A stretch of DNA of 22,277 nucleotides from Thermoleophilaceae bacterium (GTDB taxonomy: Bacteria; Actinomycetota; Thermoleophilia; Solirubrobacterales; Thermoleophilaceae): positions 1 through 22,277 of the forward strand of contig JACCUC010000316.1 in assembly GCA_013812065.1 (NCBI GenBank), in the 5' to 3' direction. The first letter of the stretch is position 1; each line of letters begins with the position of its first letter. Positions 7,060-14,429 of the stretch are shown in pieces. The translations under genes were made by a program, and so were the position numbers. The notes under the pieces are model-generated. The model worked only from the letters and a program-made list of their open reading frames with translations, had not been told where the DNA came from and ran no database searches.

Positions 7060-8018
7060 TCGGCGACGAGCAATACACCGCGATGCGCGCGCGCTTCCGC
7101 GCGAGCGGCGACATCGACGCGGAGCTCTACGACGTCTTGATGCGCATCGGCCGCGGGCTGGCGCACGGCGGGCGGCTCGCCCCCGCGCTATCCCCGAGCG
7201 GTATCTGGGACTCAGACGCCTTCGCGGACGCCGTCCACGGGTGGGTCGAGCGGCGGCTGCTGCGAACAGGCGCTCTGCATGCGGCCTTCGACCACGCGAG
7301 CGCCGAGCGGCCGTTCCTGCGCTCGCTCGAGCGCAGCTTTCGCCACTACCTCGAGAGCGAGCGCGAGCGCGGCGAGATCGACAACCTCGTGAGCCGAACG
7401 CACGCTTTGCTCCGGGACGGTGCGGGCTTCCGCGACTGGGTTCCTCAGGCGCAGGCGTCCGACACCTGGTGGGGGCTTTCGGAGTGGGTCGATCCCGGGC
7501 CGTGGCAGGGAAGCGAGGACCGCCTGCTCGCGCTCGCCTGGTCGCTTGGTTCGTTCGAGCTGTTTCAGTACCGCCACACGGTCGGCCGCGCGAGCCCGGT
7601 GCTCGCGACCGGCGAGCTGCTGCGGCTGCTCGGGGGGCTCTTTGGCCGGGCCGAGGCTTTGCTCACTTTGCGGCTGATCGCGGCCGTTCTGGCCCGCCGC
7701 TTCGACCTCGCGCCGCCGCAGCTCGTGACCGACGAAGAGGCGGAGGCCGAGGAGGTGGCGTCGGGCTCGGGGCCCGACGAGTCGGAGCTCGAGGACGCTG
7801 CGTTCGCGGCAATCGCCGAGCTGACGCGCAGGCAGGCCGAGGTGCTCTATCGCAAGGTCGCAGGGGAGACGCTCGAGCAGATCCGGGAGGCGCTCGGCGT
7901 CTCGCGCGGGACGGTCGACAACGAACTGCGGCGGGCGGGCATGGTCGCGCTGCGCCATGCGGGTGAGGCCGATGATGCGACACGGGTGTTGGAAAAAATG
8001 ATCGACGCGCTGTCTTAA
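7056..8018 (+). CDS. Sigma-70-like protein with C-terminal helix-turn-helix
   Basis: A 320-residue, mostly helical protein. Residues 256-300 (LTRRQAEVLYRKVAGETLEQ...LGVSRGTVDNELRRA) match the region-4 helix-turn-helix of sigma-70 factors, which reads the -35 element. Residues about 55-120 (AFADAVHGWVERRLL...FLRSLERSFRHYLE...VSRTHALL) are compatible with a divergent region-2-like helical domain, but the typical DxxQE pattern is missing. An acidic linker (DEEAEAEEVASGSG) precedes the helix-turn-helix. The GTG start at 7056 overlaps the previous stop and has a GGGAGGA site. The next gene starts directly after its stop and carries an HC2-type zinc finger, a pairing normal for sigma/anti-sigma couples. 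Likely a specialised transcription factor for this locus; a non-sigma regulator remains possible. Confidence 0.6.
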   Translation: MIGDEQYTAMRARFRASGDIDAELYDVLMRIGRGLAHGGRLAPALSPSGIWDSDAFADAVHGWVERRLLRTGALHAAFDHASAERPFLRSLERSFRHYLESERERGEIDNLVSRTHALLRDGAGFRDWVPQAQASDTWWGLSEWVDPGPWQGSEDRLLALAWSLGSFELFQYRHTVGRASPVLATGELLRLLGGLFGRAEALLTLRLIAAVLARRFDLAPPQLVTDEEAEAEEVASGSGPDESELEDAAFAAIAELTRRQAEVLYRKVAGETLEQIREALGVSRGTVDNELRRAGMVALRHAGEADDATRVLEKMIDALS

Positions 8019-9128
8019 GTGAGTGACATGACCTCCTTCCGACGAGATCCGGAGTGCCCGACGCTCGCCGAGCTCGGCGAGTTCGCGTCCGGGCGCGATG
8101 AATCGCTGCGGCCCCACGTCGAGAGCTGCCGGCGCTGCCGAGCGCTTGCGGGACGGCTGACGGCCCAGGGCGCGGTGGTTGAGCGCCCGAAGGCTGCCGC
8201 GCCAGCCTTCCCGGCCGCTGTGCCAACGCGCGTCGCCGCCGCGTATGAGGCGCTCGGGGACGTCGTGATCGCCGCCACCCCGGATGCCTCCGAGAAGCTG
8301 CTCGTCTGCGTGGTGCTCGATTGGCGGCCGAAGTCGGAGGCATGCACGTTCGAGGTTGCTCCGATCTCGACCGAGGTTGTGATGGCGTCCGAGTTCGACG
8401 TCGTGCTCGAGCGTGGAGACCCCCTTGGCTATCCCGCGCTCGTCGAGGTGTGGAATCACGGGACGCTCGTGGAGTGGCAGATCAGCGAGCGGCTCGGCCG
8501 GTTGCCCGAGGATGCCTCCGCTGCGGTCGACGCGCTCTACCTCGCACTACTGGGCGACGAGAACGCCGCTGTCGCGGATGTCGCTCGCGGAGTCGCTATC
8601 GAGTCGGACGAGGACCCGCGCGCGGCTTTCCAAGAGGCTGAGGCGGAGCGGGTAAGGCGCTTCTGGAGCCCGGCAGCCCGCCTCTACAGCGAGCCCGCCG
8701 AGGTGCGCGAGAAGACGGTCGGTGGCCTGCTGTCGGAGTGGCTCGAGCGCACGGGCTGGGACGTACCGGGGTATGCGGCGCAGCTCGGCTGGCCGACAAA
8801 CGAGCTTGTGCTCCTGTGCGACGACGCGTTTGAGCCGCAAGCGTTCCCGCCTGAGCGCGTCGGCACGGCTCTCGCGTCGGCCGCCTCGACAGCTGGCGAC
8901 TTCGAGGACGCGCTTCGGCGGACGGTCGGGGTCGACCAATTCAGTCCTGCGGCCGGGGCCACTCCGACGCAGGGGATGGTCTTTGCGCGCCCAGCGAGGA
9001 GAAGCAAGTCGCACCGTGCAGACCAAGCGGGACCCGCGTCCGACAGCCCGCCACGCGACGCCGCCGCGGGGCTCGAGAACTATGTGACGCGCGCTGTGCG
9101 CGCATTCCGGCGCGCATCGGCCCGGTAG
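8019..9128 (+). CDS. HC2 zinc-finger (anti-sigma-like) protein with MazF-like middle region
   Basis: A 369-residue protein with three visible parts. Residues 10-46 contain an H33-xxx-C37-xx-C40 motif with C13 upstream in a helical frame, as in zinc-binding anti-sigma domains (zf-HC2). Residues about 72-180 include VAPISTEVV, DPLGYPALVEVWN and a terminal ISERLGRLPEDASAAVDALYLALLG, which resembles the C-terminal half of MazF-like SH3 proteins (PxxA, RxGxLs). Residues about 230-290 (GLLSEWLERTGWDVPGYAAQLGW) look like a degenerate Cro/C1-type helix-turn-helix. No membrane segment is seen, so unlike most HC2 anti-sigmas it should be cytosolic. GTG 8019 follows the previous stop directly; ATG 8028 is an alternative. 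The stop is followed by a gene-free stretch. The family calls are by eye. Confidence 0.55.
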   Translation: MSDMTSFRRDPECPTLAELGEFASGRDESLRPHVESCRRCRALAGRLTAQGAVVERPKAAAPAFPAAVPTRVAAAYEALGDVVIAATPDASEKLLVCVVLDWRPKSEACTFEVAPISTEVVMASEFDVVLERGDPLGYPALVEVWNHGTLVEWQISERLGRLPEDASAAVDALYLALLGDENAAVADVARGVAIESDEDPRAAFQEAEAERVRRFWSPAARLYSEPAEVREKTVGGLLSEWLERTGWDVPGYAAQLGWPTNELVLLCDDAFEPQAFPPERVGTALASAASTAGDFEDALRRTVGVDQFSPAAGATPTQGMVFARPARRSKSHRADQAGPASDSPPRDAAAGLENYVTRAVRAFRRASAR

Positions 9129-9444
9129 GTAGCGCACGAGTCTTGCCGGAACCGTGACGGCACCGAGCTGACGGTTAGCCGTTGTCAACATCTAGATAGG
9201 CCTCGAGACGGCGGAGGATTCGCACCGCTGGCCATCATCCGGACTCGACCGCTTGCGCTTTCGCGTGAAAGCAAGAGCGCGGTGCTCCCTCGAGGCGACG
9301 TGCGCGCCCGGTTTCGGGACAACAAGGGAGAGCGTCGCGAGATTCCCGGCGACTTCAGCAGTGGGTCGCAGGTAGCCCCGAGCACGCCGCTGACAATCTC
9401 CCCCTTGTCTCGATGCGGCAGGCCGCCGCGCGCCACCCACACGC
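9129..9444. other. Gene-free interval after the sigma-like operon
   Basis: These 316 bases separate the HC2 zinc-finger gene from the convergent rhodanese gene. No frame shows protein-like composition or recognisable motifs. It contains one compact hairpin (described separately) and short imperfect repeats of an ACAAGGGAGAG-type sequence on opposite strands near 9318 and 9397. I see no RNA gene. Confidence 0.5.
9252..9275. other. Hairpin with a 6-bp core stem and GCGT loop
   Basis: GCTTTC (9257-9262) pairs with GAAAGC (9267-9272) around the loop GCGT. CTT (9252-9254) can pair with AAG (9273-9275) across a GC bulge. It lies between convergent genes and could act as a weak terminator, but no T-run follows on either strand. 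Confidence 0.3.
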
Positions 9445-9795
9445 TCAGTGCGGAGCCACGTAGCCGCCGGCCGGCACCAGCGGCAGGCCCGCCTCGGCCC
9501 AAGCCTGCAAGCCCCCGGTCATGTTGTGCGCGTCGTAGTCGGCGGCGCGGAAGGCCTGGGTCGCCATGGCCGACCGCGCGCCGAGCCGGCAGTGGAAGAC
9601 GACGGGGCGGTCGCGATCGATCGTCTCGGCCTCTGAGGCGAGGCGCTCGAGCTCGATGTGGCGCGCGCCCTCGATGCGCCCAGCCTCGTGCTCGTAGGGC
9701 TCGCGCACGTCGATGAGCTGGACTTCGCCCCGCTCCCAGAGCTCGGCGACGCGCTCGGGTGAGAGCTCGGTGGGAGGGTCGCTGAAGACGGCCAC
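9445..9795 (-). CDS. Single-domain rhodanese (sulfurtransferase-like)
   Basis: A 116-residue protein covering one rhodanese domain. LIDVREPYEHEAGRIEGARHIEL (residues 27-49) holds the conserved DVRE and GHI-like blocks. The active loop is C69-RLGARS in VVFHCRLGARS, with the catalytic cysteine intact. Such proteins carry a persulfide on this cysteine and pass sulfur to cofactor or tRNA-thiolation pathways or to cyanide. The start is a GTG at 9795 without a clear ribosome site. No signal peptide. It is separated from its neighbours by about 300 bp on each side, so it is probably a single-gene unit. Its closeness to a UBL/E1 cassette could hint at sulfur transfer, but nothing in the sequence links them. 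Confidence 0.88.
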   Translation of the reverse strand: MAVFSDPPTELSPERVAELWERGEVQLIDVREPYEHEAGRIEGARHIELERLASEAETIDRDRPVVFHCRLGARSAMATQAFRAADYDAHNMTGGLQAWAEAGLPLVPAGGYVAPH

Positions 9796-10139
9796 GGTCG
9801 GGCAGCGTACCGCCGCTTCTGGCGTCAGCGGATCGTCGTGGACCGATGTCTCTTAGAAGTCGCTGCCCCTACTGACGCCGACCGGCCAGGCCTGTGGGTC
9901 GTCGCGCGGGAAGCGAGAGCCTCGCGGGAGGCGGCGCCACAGGATCTACGCTCAGCTCCACCTCGGGCGGGGCTACAGCCTCACGTTGAGAGGGACGCCC
10001 TGCGCCCTCAGGTCCGGGCCCCGCCGGCGACGACTGGGACGTCGAGGACCATCCCCATGAGATGCGGCCGTCGTCAATTCGCTCGAATGGCGAGCACCCC
10101 TAGGCTTTGCGAATCGAGCGTGGACTCTCCCATCCAGGC
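9796..10139. other. Gene-free interval, possible promoter at its end
   Basis: About 340 bases without a convincing gene. Frames open across it lack codon bias and domain-like sequence. TAGGCT at 10101-10106 is a reasonable actinobacterial -10 element for the small gene that follows, with a poor -35 (TTCGCT, 10078-10083, 17-nt spacer). No repeats or RNA genes seen. Confidence 0.35.
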
Positions 10140-10529
10140 GTGACGATTCTCCGGAACGGCACCTACTTCGGCGAGTGCATTGTTGACTGCAATGAGGAGA
10201 TCGCCGTGACTTCGGAGAAGGTCACTTACTCGCTGACGAGCAACGTCTCCGATCCCGACCATCCGGACGTCCACGCCGATGGCGCGGTGGCCGCCAGTGA
10301 GTGGCATGGGCTTGTCGGCAAGATCGACTGGGAGGCGCTGCGCTCTCTGCCCGGGGCCATCGGGCAACCCGACATGGCCGATGCCGGCGGGGAGTTCGTC
10401 GAGGTCTCGGACGGCGCCGCCACGAGGCGAGTCGACCTCCGGCTCGGCGCAACGGTCCCCGAGGTGGCGCCGCTGCTCGAGGCACTCAGAGAGCTTCGCG
10501 CACGACTTGCCGCTCAGAACCGGCGCTGA
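10140..10529 (+). CDS. Hypothetical protein, 129 aa
   Basis: I do not recognise a family with confidence. The protein alternates strands and helices: VTILRNGTYFGECIVD, a variable segment rich in D and H, then KIDWEALRSLPGAIGQPDMAD, a strand pair around GGEFVEVSD and RRVDLRL, and a final helix PEVAPLLEALRELRARL. This order loosely recalls small emfourin-type peptidase inhibitors, but their GGFAG signature is absent. The GTG at 10140 is preferred because it begins the first strand; TTG 10107 is the only upstream alternative before an in-frame TAG at 10101. No signal peptide or membrane segment. It converges with a large zinc peptidase gene only 3 nt away, so an inhibitor role is conceivable but unproven. 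Confidence 0.6.
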   Translation: MTILRNGTYFGECIVDCNEEIAVTSEKVTYSLTSNVSDPDHPDVHADGAVAASEWHGLVGKIDWEALRSLPGAIGQPDMADAGGEFVEVSDGAATRRVDLRLGATVPEVAPLLEALRELRARLAAQNRR

Positions 10530-10532
10530 GCG

Positions 10533-12776
10533 TCAGGCCAGGTGGTCTTCGACGATCTTGCTCGCGCGCGAGACGTCCCCTTCGTCGTATTGCCCGTCCG
10601 AGGAGATGCGGTCGCGCACGCGTTCGAGCACCGGCGGCAGAGGCTCGACCGGCGAGACCACCGCGGCGGCGAGCCAGGCCACCGTCGTCGCGTCACGTCC
10701 CTCCACCGCAACGTCGAAGGCACGGTTCGCGAGCTCCTGGTCCGCGGCGCGATCGACCTCGCCGCGGCGTATGTCCCGGTGCTCGCGGGCCGCCGAGTTC
10801 GCGACCACCATCGCGCACGCCGCGGCGGTGTCCGTATCCGAGGCTCGGTCCATGACGGCTGTCAGTCGCTCCTGCGCGTCGCGGTCGGCGCCGAAGTCGC
10901 CGAGCGCAAGCGCGAGCCCCACGTTCCGATCGAGCGTGAGCCGCTCGATCTCCCGCTCCCCCTCGCCGGTGGACGGTCGGATCACCATCTGCACCGGCTC
11001 ACTGCGAATCACGTCGCCGAGCGCCTCGCGCGCGTCGAGCTCGGCATGGAGCGTGTACGTCCCCGGCTGAGCGAATGTGAACCCGGTCGACGTGTAGAAG
11101 AGCTCCACCTGACCCGATAGCGACTCGCCCGGCATAAGCTCCACCAGGCGGCGCTCCCCGCACGCAAGCACCACGTCCCGGACGTCGGTGCGCTCGCCGG
11201 TGGGCGAGAGCATCGCAATCCAGAGGTCGCCCTCGGAGAGGTTCAGCGCCGCGGTCACCTGCTTCGGCCCCTCACCCGTGTTGGTCACCGTGACCGTGGC
11301 CGCGACGAAGGCGCCGCGGTGAGCCTGCTCGGGAAGGTCGAGCTCGAGCCGCAGCCCGGGCGGCTCGGTGGTCGCCGTGCGCAGGCCGAGCGCGTCGACC
11401 GGCTCGGCGACCCCCGCCGAGGCGCTGCCGTGGCCCCAGCCGAACTCCTTCCACCCCGGTTTCACCTGCGGGTCCGGCGAGTGGATCAGCGATGTCCGGT
11501 TGTGCTCGTCGAAGGCCATCGTGGCGTTGCACGGGAACGGGTTCGCCGCGGAGGCGAAGCCCATGATGTCGCCGGTCTGGTTCATGATCGTGGTCCCCAC
11601 CGGCACGGTGTGGACGTCGTGCTTGGGATGGAAGAGGTTGAAGGCGTGCCCCGCTTCGTGGATCAGAGTTCGCAGGAACGCGAGCGGCACCTCGCCGAGT
11701 CGTCGCCCGCGTGCCGACGCCTGGATGTTCGTGCCGCTTCCGAGCGTCGGGTCGAAGAAGCCGACCGCACCCTCGCGGTGCGGCGGGCTGTCGGTGTCGA
11801 ACATCAGCCCCAGCGTGCCGTCGATCCTCGAGCCGACGAGGAGCCAGAGCCGCCAGTTGTGACCGCCGGCGGAGAGCGAGCGATGGCCGGCGAGGAGGGC
11901 GTGGAGCTCGGCCGTCGTCAGCAGCGCATCCGCGGGAACGTTGATCTCGTTCACGGTCGCTCTGAAGTCCATCCCGGCTGCGCGGTAGACGCCCGCGAAG
12001 GAATGGACCTGCTGGCCGTCGCAGCTGCCCGCCGTGGCCGGCCAGGGGCGATTCGTCATGGCGTCGACCTCGACCAGGCAGCCACGGTAGTGGGGCGAGG
12101 TCTTGGTCGCGGTCACGTCGTAGGTCGTGCCGCCGATCGTCGCGATGCCCGTCATCTGCAGCGTGGGCTGAGGTGCCCAAGGCGGCCTCACGAGCGGCTG
12201 CCCACACGACAGCCTCATCGAGCCGCTGTCCTGCGTCGTGAACTCCTGCTGGACGGCGTCCCAGAGGTGTCGTTCGAACCGGAAGCTGAGCTCTCCTTCG
12301 GCGTAGCTCACGCCCATGCTGCGGAAGTACCAGCGGTACTCGGACTGTGGATAGGCCGGGTACCAGTTCCTCGCGATGAGCGTGCCGGGCAGCACCGGAC
12401 TGATCGCCTCCGGAGCAGGAGCAACCCCAACTGGGCCGATGACCGGGCGCCGAACGTAGACGTCGCCCGAGATCCGCAGCCGCGCCGCGCTCGCCTCGAG
12501 GCGCATCGGGCCGCGAATCTGCGTCAGCGGGGCTGCCGGTCCCGAGCGCGTGAGCTCGAGCAGCCAGCTCCCGTTGAGCGCCCGCAGGCTGCAGGGGCGA
12601 AACAGGGGCGGACGCGGTCCGATCGGTGCGCCTGCCGCGCGCACGAGCACGCCGCTCTCGTCGAACTCAAGCTCGGGAACATCCGACTCCGGGCTTGCGC
12701 CGGGCGGCACGAGCGGCTCACGCTCCTCGCCCTCGCCGACGATCTCGAAGTCGAGTGGTGTCGGCTCTTCGATCAT
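10533..12776 (-). CDS. Large metzincin-like zinc metallopeptidase
   Basis: A 747-residue protein. At residues 373-383 it has HEAGHAFNLFH, the HExxHxxxxxH zinc motif of metzincins, followed by IMNQ with M398 as a likely Met-turn. The N-terminal ~50 residues are acidic and low in structure; residues about 60-360 are beta-rich and unassigned. Residues about 470-600 (LRLELDLPEQAHRGAFVAA..., VTVTNTGE) look like an Ig-like/CARDB-type beta-sandwich, and the last ~120 residues are helical. There is no signal peptide, unusual for a metzincin, which is commonly secreted; a non-classical route or a cytosolic or phage-tail-like context would be needed. The ATG at 12776 is preceded by a GGGGGG ribosome-like site; longer upstream reading lacks protein character. 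Peptidase class is firm, substrate unknown. Confidence 0.75.
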   Translation of the reverse strand: MIEEPTPLDFEIVGEGEEREPLVPPGASPESDVPELEFDESGVLVRAAGAPIGPRPPLFRPCSLRALNGSWLLELTRSGPAAPLTQIRGPMRLEASAARLRISGDVYVRRPVIGPVGVAPAPEAISPVLPGTLIARNWYPAYPQSEYRWYFRSMGVSYAEGELSFRFERHLWDAVQQEFTTQDSGSMRLSCGQPLVRPPWAPQPTLQMTGIATIGGTTYDVTATKTSPHYRGCLVEVDAMTNRPWPATAGSCDGQQVHSFAGVYRAAGMDFRATVNEINVPADALLTTAELHALLAGHRSLSAGGHNWRLWLLVGSRIDGTLGLMFDTDSPPHREGAVGFFDPTLGSGTNIQASARGRRLGEVPLAFLRTLIHEAGHAFNLFHPKHDVHTVPVGTTIMNQTGDIMGFASAANPFPCNATMAFDEHNRTSLIHSPDPQVKPGWKEFGWGHGSASAGVAEPVDALGLRTATTEPPGLRLELDLPEQAHRGAFVAATVTVTNTGEGPKQVTAALNLSEGDLWIAMLSPTGERTDVRDVVLACGERRLVELMPGESLSGQVELFYTSTGFTFAQPGTYTLHAELDAREALGDVIRSEPVQMVIRPSTGEGEREIERLTLDRNVGLALALGDFGADRDAQERLTAVMDRASDTDTAAACAMVVANSAAREHRDIRRGEVDRAADQELANRAFDVAVEGRDATTVAWLAAAVVSPVEPLPPVLERVRDRISSDGQYDEGDVSRASKIVEDHLA

Positions 12777-12931
12777 GTCCAACCCCCCAGGTTCTCGCGA
12801 GCGAGCCGGCGCTGCCGTTCTTCGGGACCGCGCCGCATTGCCGACAACTACGCCGGCGCGCCTCTCTCTGTTGTGAGTCAACCTTCCCTTGCCAAACCAA
12901 AATCCAACCTCGACGTGGGGCGAGGGCGTCG

Positions 12932-13156
12932 GTCGCCTTCGACGAGGGCGAGCAGTATGAGGTGCGACAGGGAAGCGGTGCTCCCGGAGCGAGTCGCGAG
13001 GTCCGGGTCGTGAAGCCGGGCAACCGCCTGCGCAGGACCTGGCAGCCGGAGGACTGGCCGGCACCAGCGACGCCCCGGCTCGCGCTCTCGGAGTCAGGGT
13101 GGCGTTGCTCGTGGCCAAGCGCCACGCGCGGCCGCCGCGGTGGGGCTGGTCGATAG
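12932..13156 (+). pseudogene. Remnant of an SRPBCC/AHSA1-type domain gene
   Basis: The frame reads VAFDEGEQYEVRQGSG, then REVRVVKPGNRLRRTWQPEDWP and PRLALSESG before drifting into unrelated Arg-rich sequence and a TAG at 13154. The block PGNRLRRTWQPEDWP followed by a strand with L-A-L is typical of AHSA1/SRPBCC ligand-binding proteins near their C-terminal half. No start, N-terminal half or proper C-terminal helix can be found, so this looks like a decayed fragment rather than a gene. It lies in the 442-bp gap between the peptidase gene and the aquaporin gene; I see nothing else in that gap. Confidence 0.4.
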
Positions 13157-13218
13157 TCGTCTACCGATCACCCGATCTGACGGGCCTGTTCAACGTCAAC
13201 GGAACCGTCGTCTCAGCG

Positions 13219-13953
13219 TCAGCTCGGCAACCCGATCGAGCGGCGACCATCGAGTGGAAGCTTCTCGTCAGCTTCCGGCGCCGGGCGCGCCATCTCCCCT
13301 CGAATCAGCTGATAGGCGAGCGCGCCGAGGGCGGCGCCGACAATCGGCCCCGCGACGTAGACCCAGAAGCTCGTCCACTCTCCGGCGGCCGCCGCCGGGC
13401 CGAGCGATCGTGCGGGGTTCATCGAGGCGCCGGTCACCGGACCGCCGAAGAGCGCGTCGAGGGCAACCGCGCCGCCGATGGCGAGCGCCGCACCCGAGCC
13501 GACCGCGCGCACGTCGGTGGCTACGGCGGTGATCACGAACATGAGGATCGCGGTGAGGAGGGTCTCGTAGAGCAGGGCGCCTGCGGCGCCGATGCTCGGC
13601 ACGGTGGCGCCGAGGTCCGCGGGGGCGCCGGGCCAGACGGCCAGAAGGCAGAGCGCGGCGGCGGCGGCGCCGAGGACCTGGGCGAGCACGTAGGCGCCGA
13701 CGTCGCGCGCCGGGAAGTGGCGAGTCAGCGCGAAGGCAACGGTGACCGCAGGGTTGAGGTGGGCGCCCGATAGGTGGCCGGTGGCGAAGACCATCGCCAT
13801 CACCACGAGCCCGAAGACCAGCGCCACCCCGACGGGCCCGAGCCCGCCGAAGCGCTCGTCGGCCACAATGGCCCCGCAGCCGGCGAGGACGAGGAAGAAG
13901 GTCCCGAGACCCTCGGCGAGGGCGCGGCGCCAGAGGGCGATCGAGGCGTCCAG
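13219..13953 (-). CDS. MIP-family aquaporin/aquaglyceroporin in an arsenic operon
   Basis: A 244-residue, six-helix channel protein with both pore motifs: NPA at residues 67-69 (SGAHLNPAVT) and 179-181 (TGASMNPARS, including the conserved filter arginine R182), and the family's N-terminal LWRRALAEGLGTFFLVLAG. MIP channels in ars operons (AqpS type) let arsenite leave the cell down its gradient after arsenate reduction. It is the last gene of the minus-strand arm, directly after the ArsC-like gene. The start is unusual: no ATG, GTG or TTG lies between the ArsC-like stop and the first helix. The only reasonable initiator is CTG at 13953, 2 nt after that stop, implying coupled initiation at a rare codon or a sequence error. 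Function by context; substrate not proven. Confidence 0.87.
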   Translation of the reverse strand: MDASIALWRRALAEGLGTFFLVLAGCGAIVADERFGGLGPVGVALVFGLVVMAMVFATGHLSGAHLNPAVTVAFALTRHFPARDVGAYVLAQVLGAAAAALCLLAVWPGAPADLGATVPSIGAAGALLYETLLTAILMFVITAVATDVRAVGSGAALAIGGAVALDALFGGPVTGASMNPARSLGPAAAAGEWTSFWVYVAGPIVGAALGALAYQLIRGEMARPAPEADEKLPLDGRRSIGLPS

Positions 13954-13955
13954 GG

Positions 13956-14417
13956 CTAGGCGGCTGCCGGCTGGCCGCTGGCGCGGAGGACCTCGCGCGC
14001 CTTGCGGTTGGCGATGGTCATGACGTAGGAACGCACAGGCGCGTCCTGGAACTCGGCCAGGGCCGCGTCGGCGGCCGTCCGGATCTCCTCCTCGGTTCGC
14101 TCGGCCTCGAACTCCCGCACGAGGTCCGGAAGGAGGCGCTCGAGGCGGAGCTGGTGGGCGGAGCGGTCCGAGCGGATGAGGTCGAGCTTCTCCGCCACGA
14201 GGTGCTTCACGTGGGCCTCGACCCCGTCCCGGATCGCCCGGACCTCCTCGAGTGAGCGTCCCGCGGGGTCGGGCACTTCCCAGTCCTCGACCGTCGTCGG
14301 CACGAAGGGACACTGGGCTCCGCACGCGAGCGTGATCGCCCAGTCGGCGTGGAGTTGCATCTCCACCGTGAGCTTCCGCGGCCGGCGCTCGGAGAGGTCG
14401 ATGAGGACGTACTTCAT
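13956..14417 (-). CDS. ArsC-like protein lacking the catalytic P-loop
   Basis: A 153-residue protein. Residues 6-75 (LIDLSERRPRKLT, ADWAITLACGAQCPFVP, EDWEVPDPAGRSLEEVRAIRD) match the second half of low-molecular-weight phosphatase-type arsenate reductases, including the C32/C36 pair and the DPAG motif. Residues about 88-150 form a helical domain like the three-helix bundle of actinobacterial ArsC fusions (RLERLLPDLVREFEAE, VRSYVMTIANRKAREVL). The expected N-terminal third, with the nucleophilic CX5R loop, is absent: the ATG follows a GAGGAGGAG ribosome site just after the phosphoesterase stop, 12 nt away. So the gene looks translated but cannot reduce arsenate by the usual mechanism. It may be a sensor, a partner subunit or a decaying gene. 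Confidence 0.75.
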   Translation of the reverse strand: MKYVLIDLSERRPRKLTVEMQLHADWAITLACGAQCPFVPTTVEDWEVPDPAGRSLEEVRAIRDGVEAHVKHLVAEKLDLIRSDRSAHQLRLERLLPDLVREFEAERTEEEIRTAADAALAEFQDAPVRSYVMTIANRKAREVLRASGQPAAA

Positions 14418-14429
14418 CGCTCCTCCTCC

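Noticed and set aside
9160..9178. ACGGTTAGCCGT as a terminator after the HC2 gene
   Set aside because: Only a 4-bp stem with no T-tract; too weak to call.
9185..9502. Minus-strand open frames beside the rhodanese gene
   Set aside because: Composition is Arg/Ser/Pro-rich without secondary-structure pattern, and the frame overlaps the rhodanese 3' end.
9838..10143. A 101-codon plus-strand open frame
   Set aside because: No codon bias, no ribosome site and no domain-like sequence; it runs into the better-supported gene that follows. Long open frames arise easily at this GC content.
12777..13118. Upstream extension of the metallopeptidase to supply a signal peptide
   Set aside because: The added residues are charged and Arg/Pro-rich, not hydrophobic, and overlap the SRPBCC remnant; ATG 12776 has a G-rich ribosome-like site.
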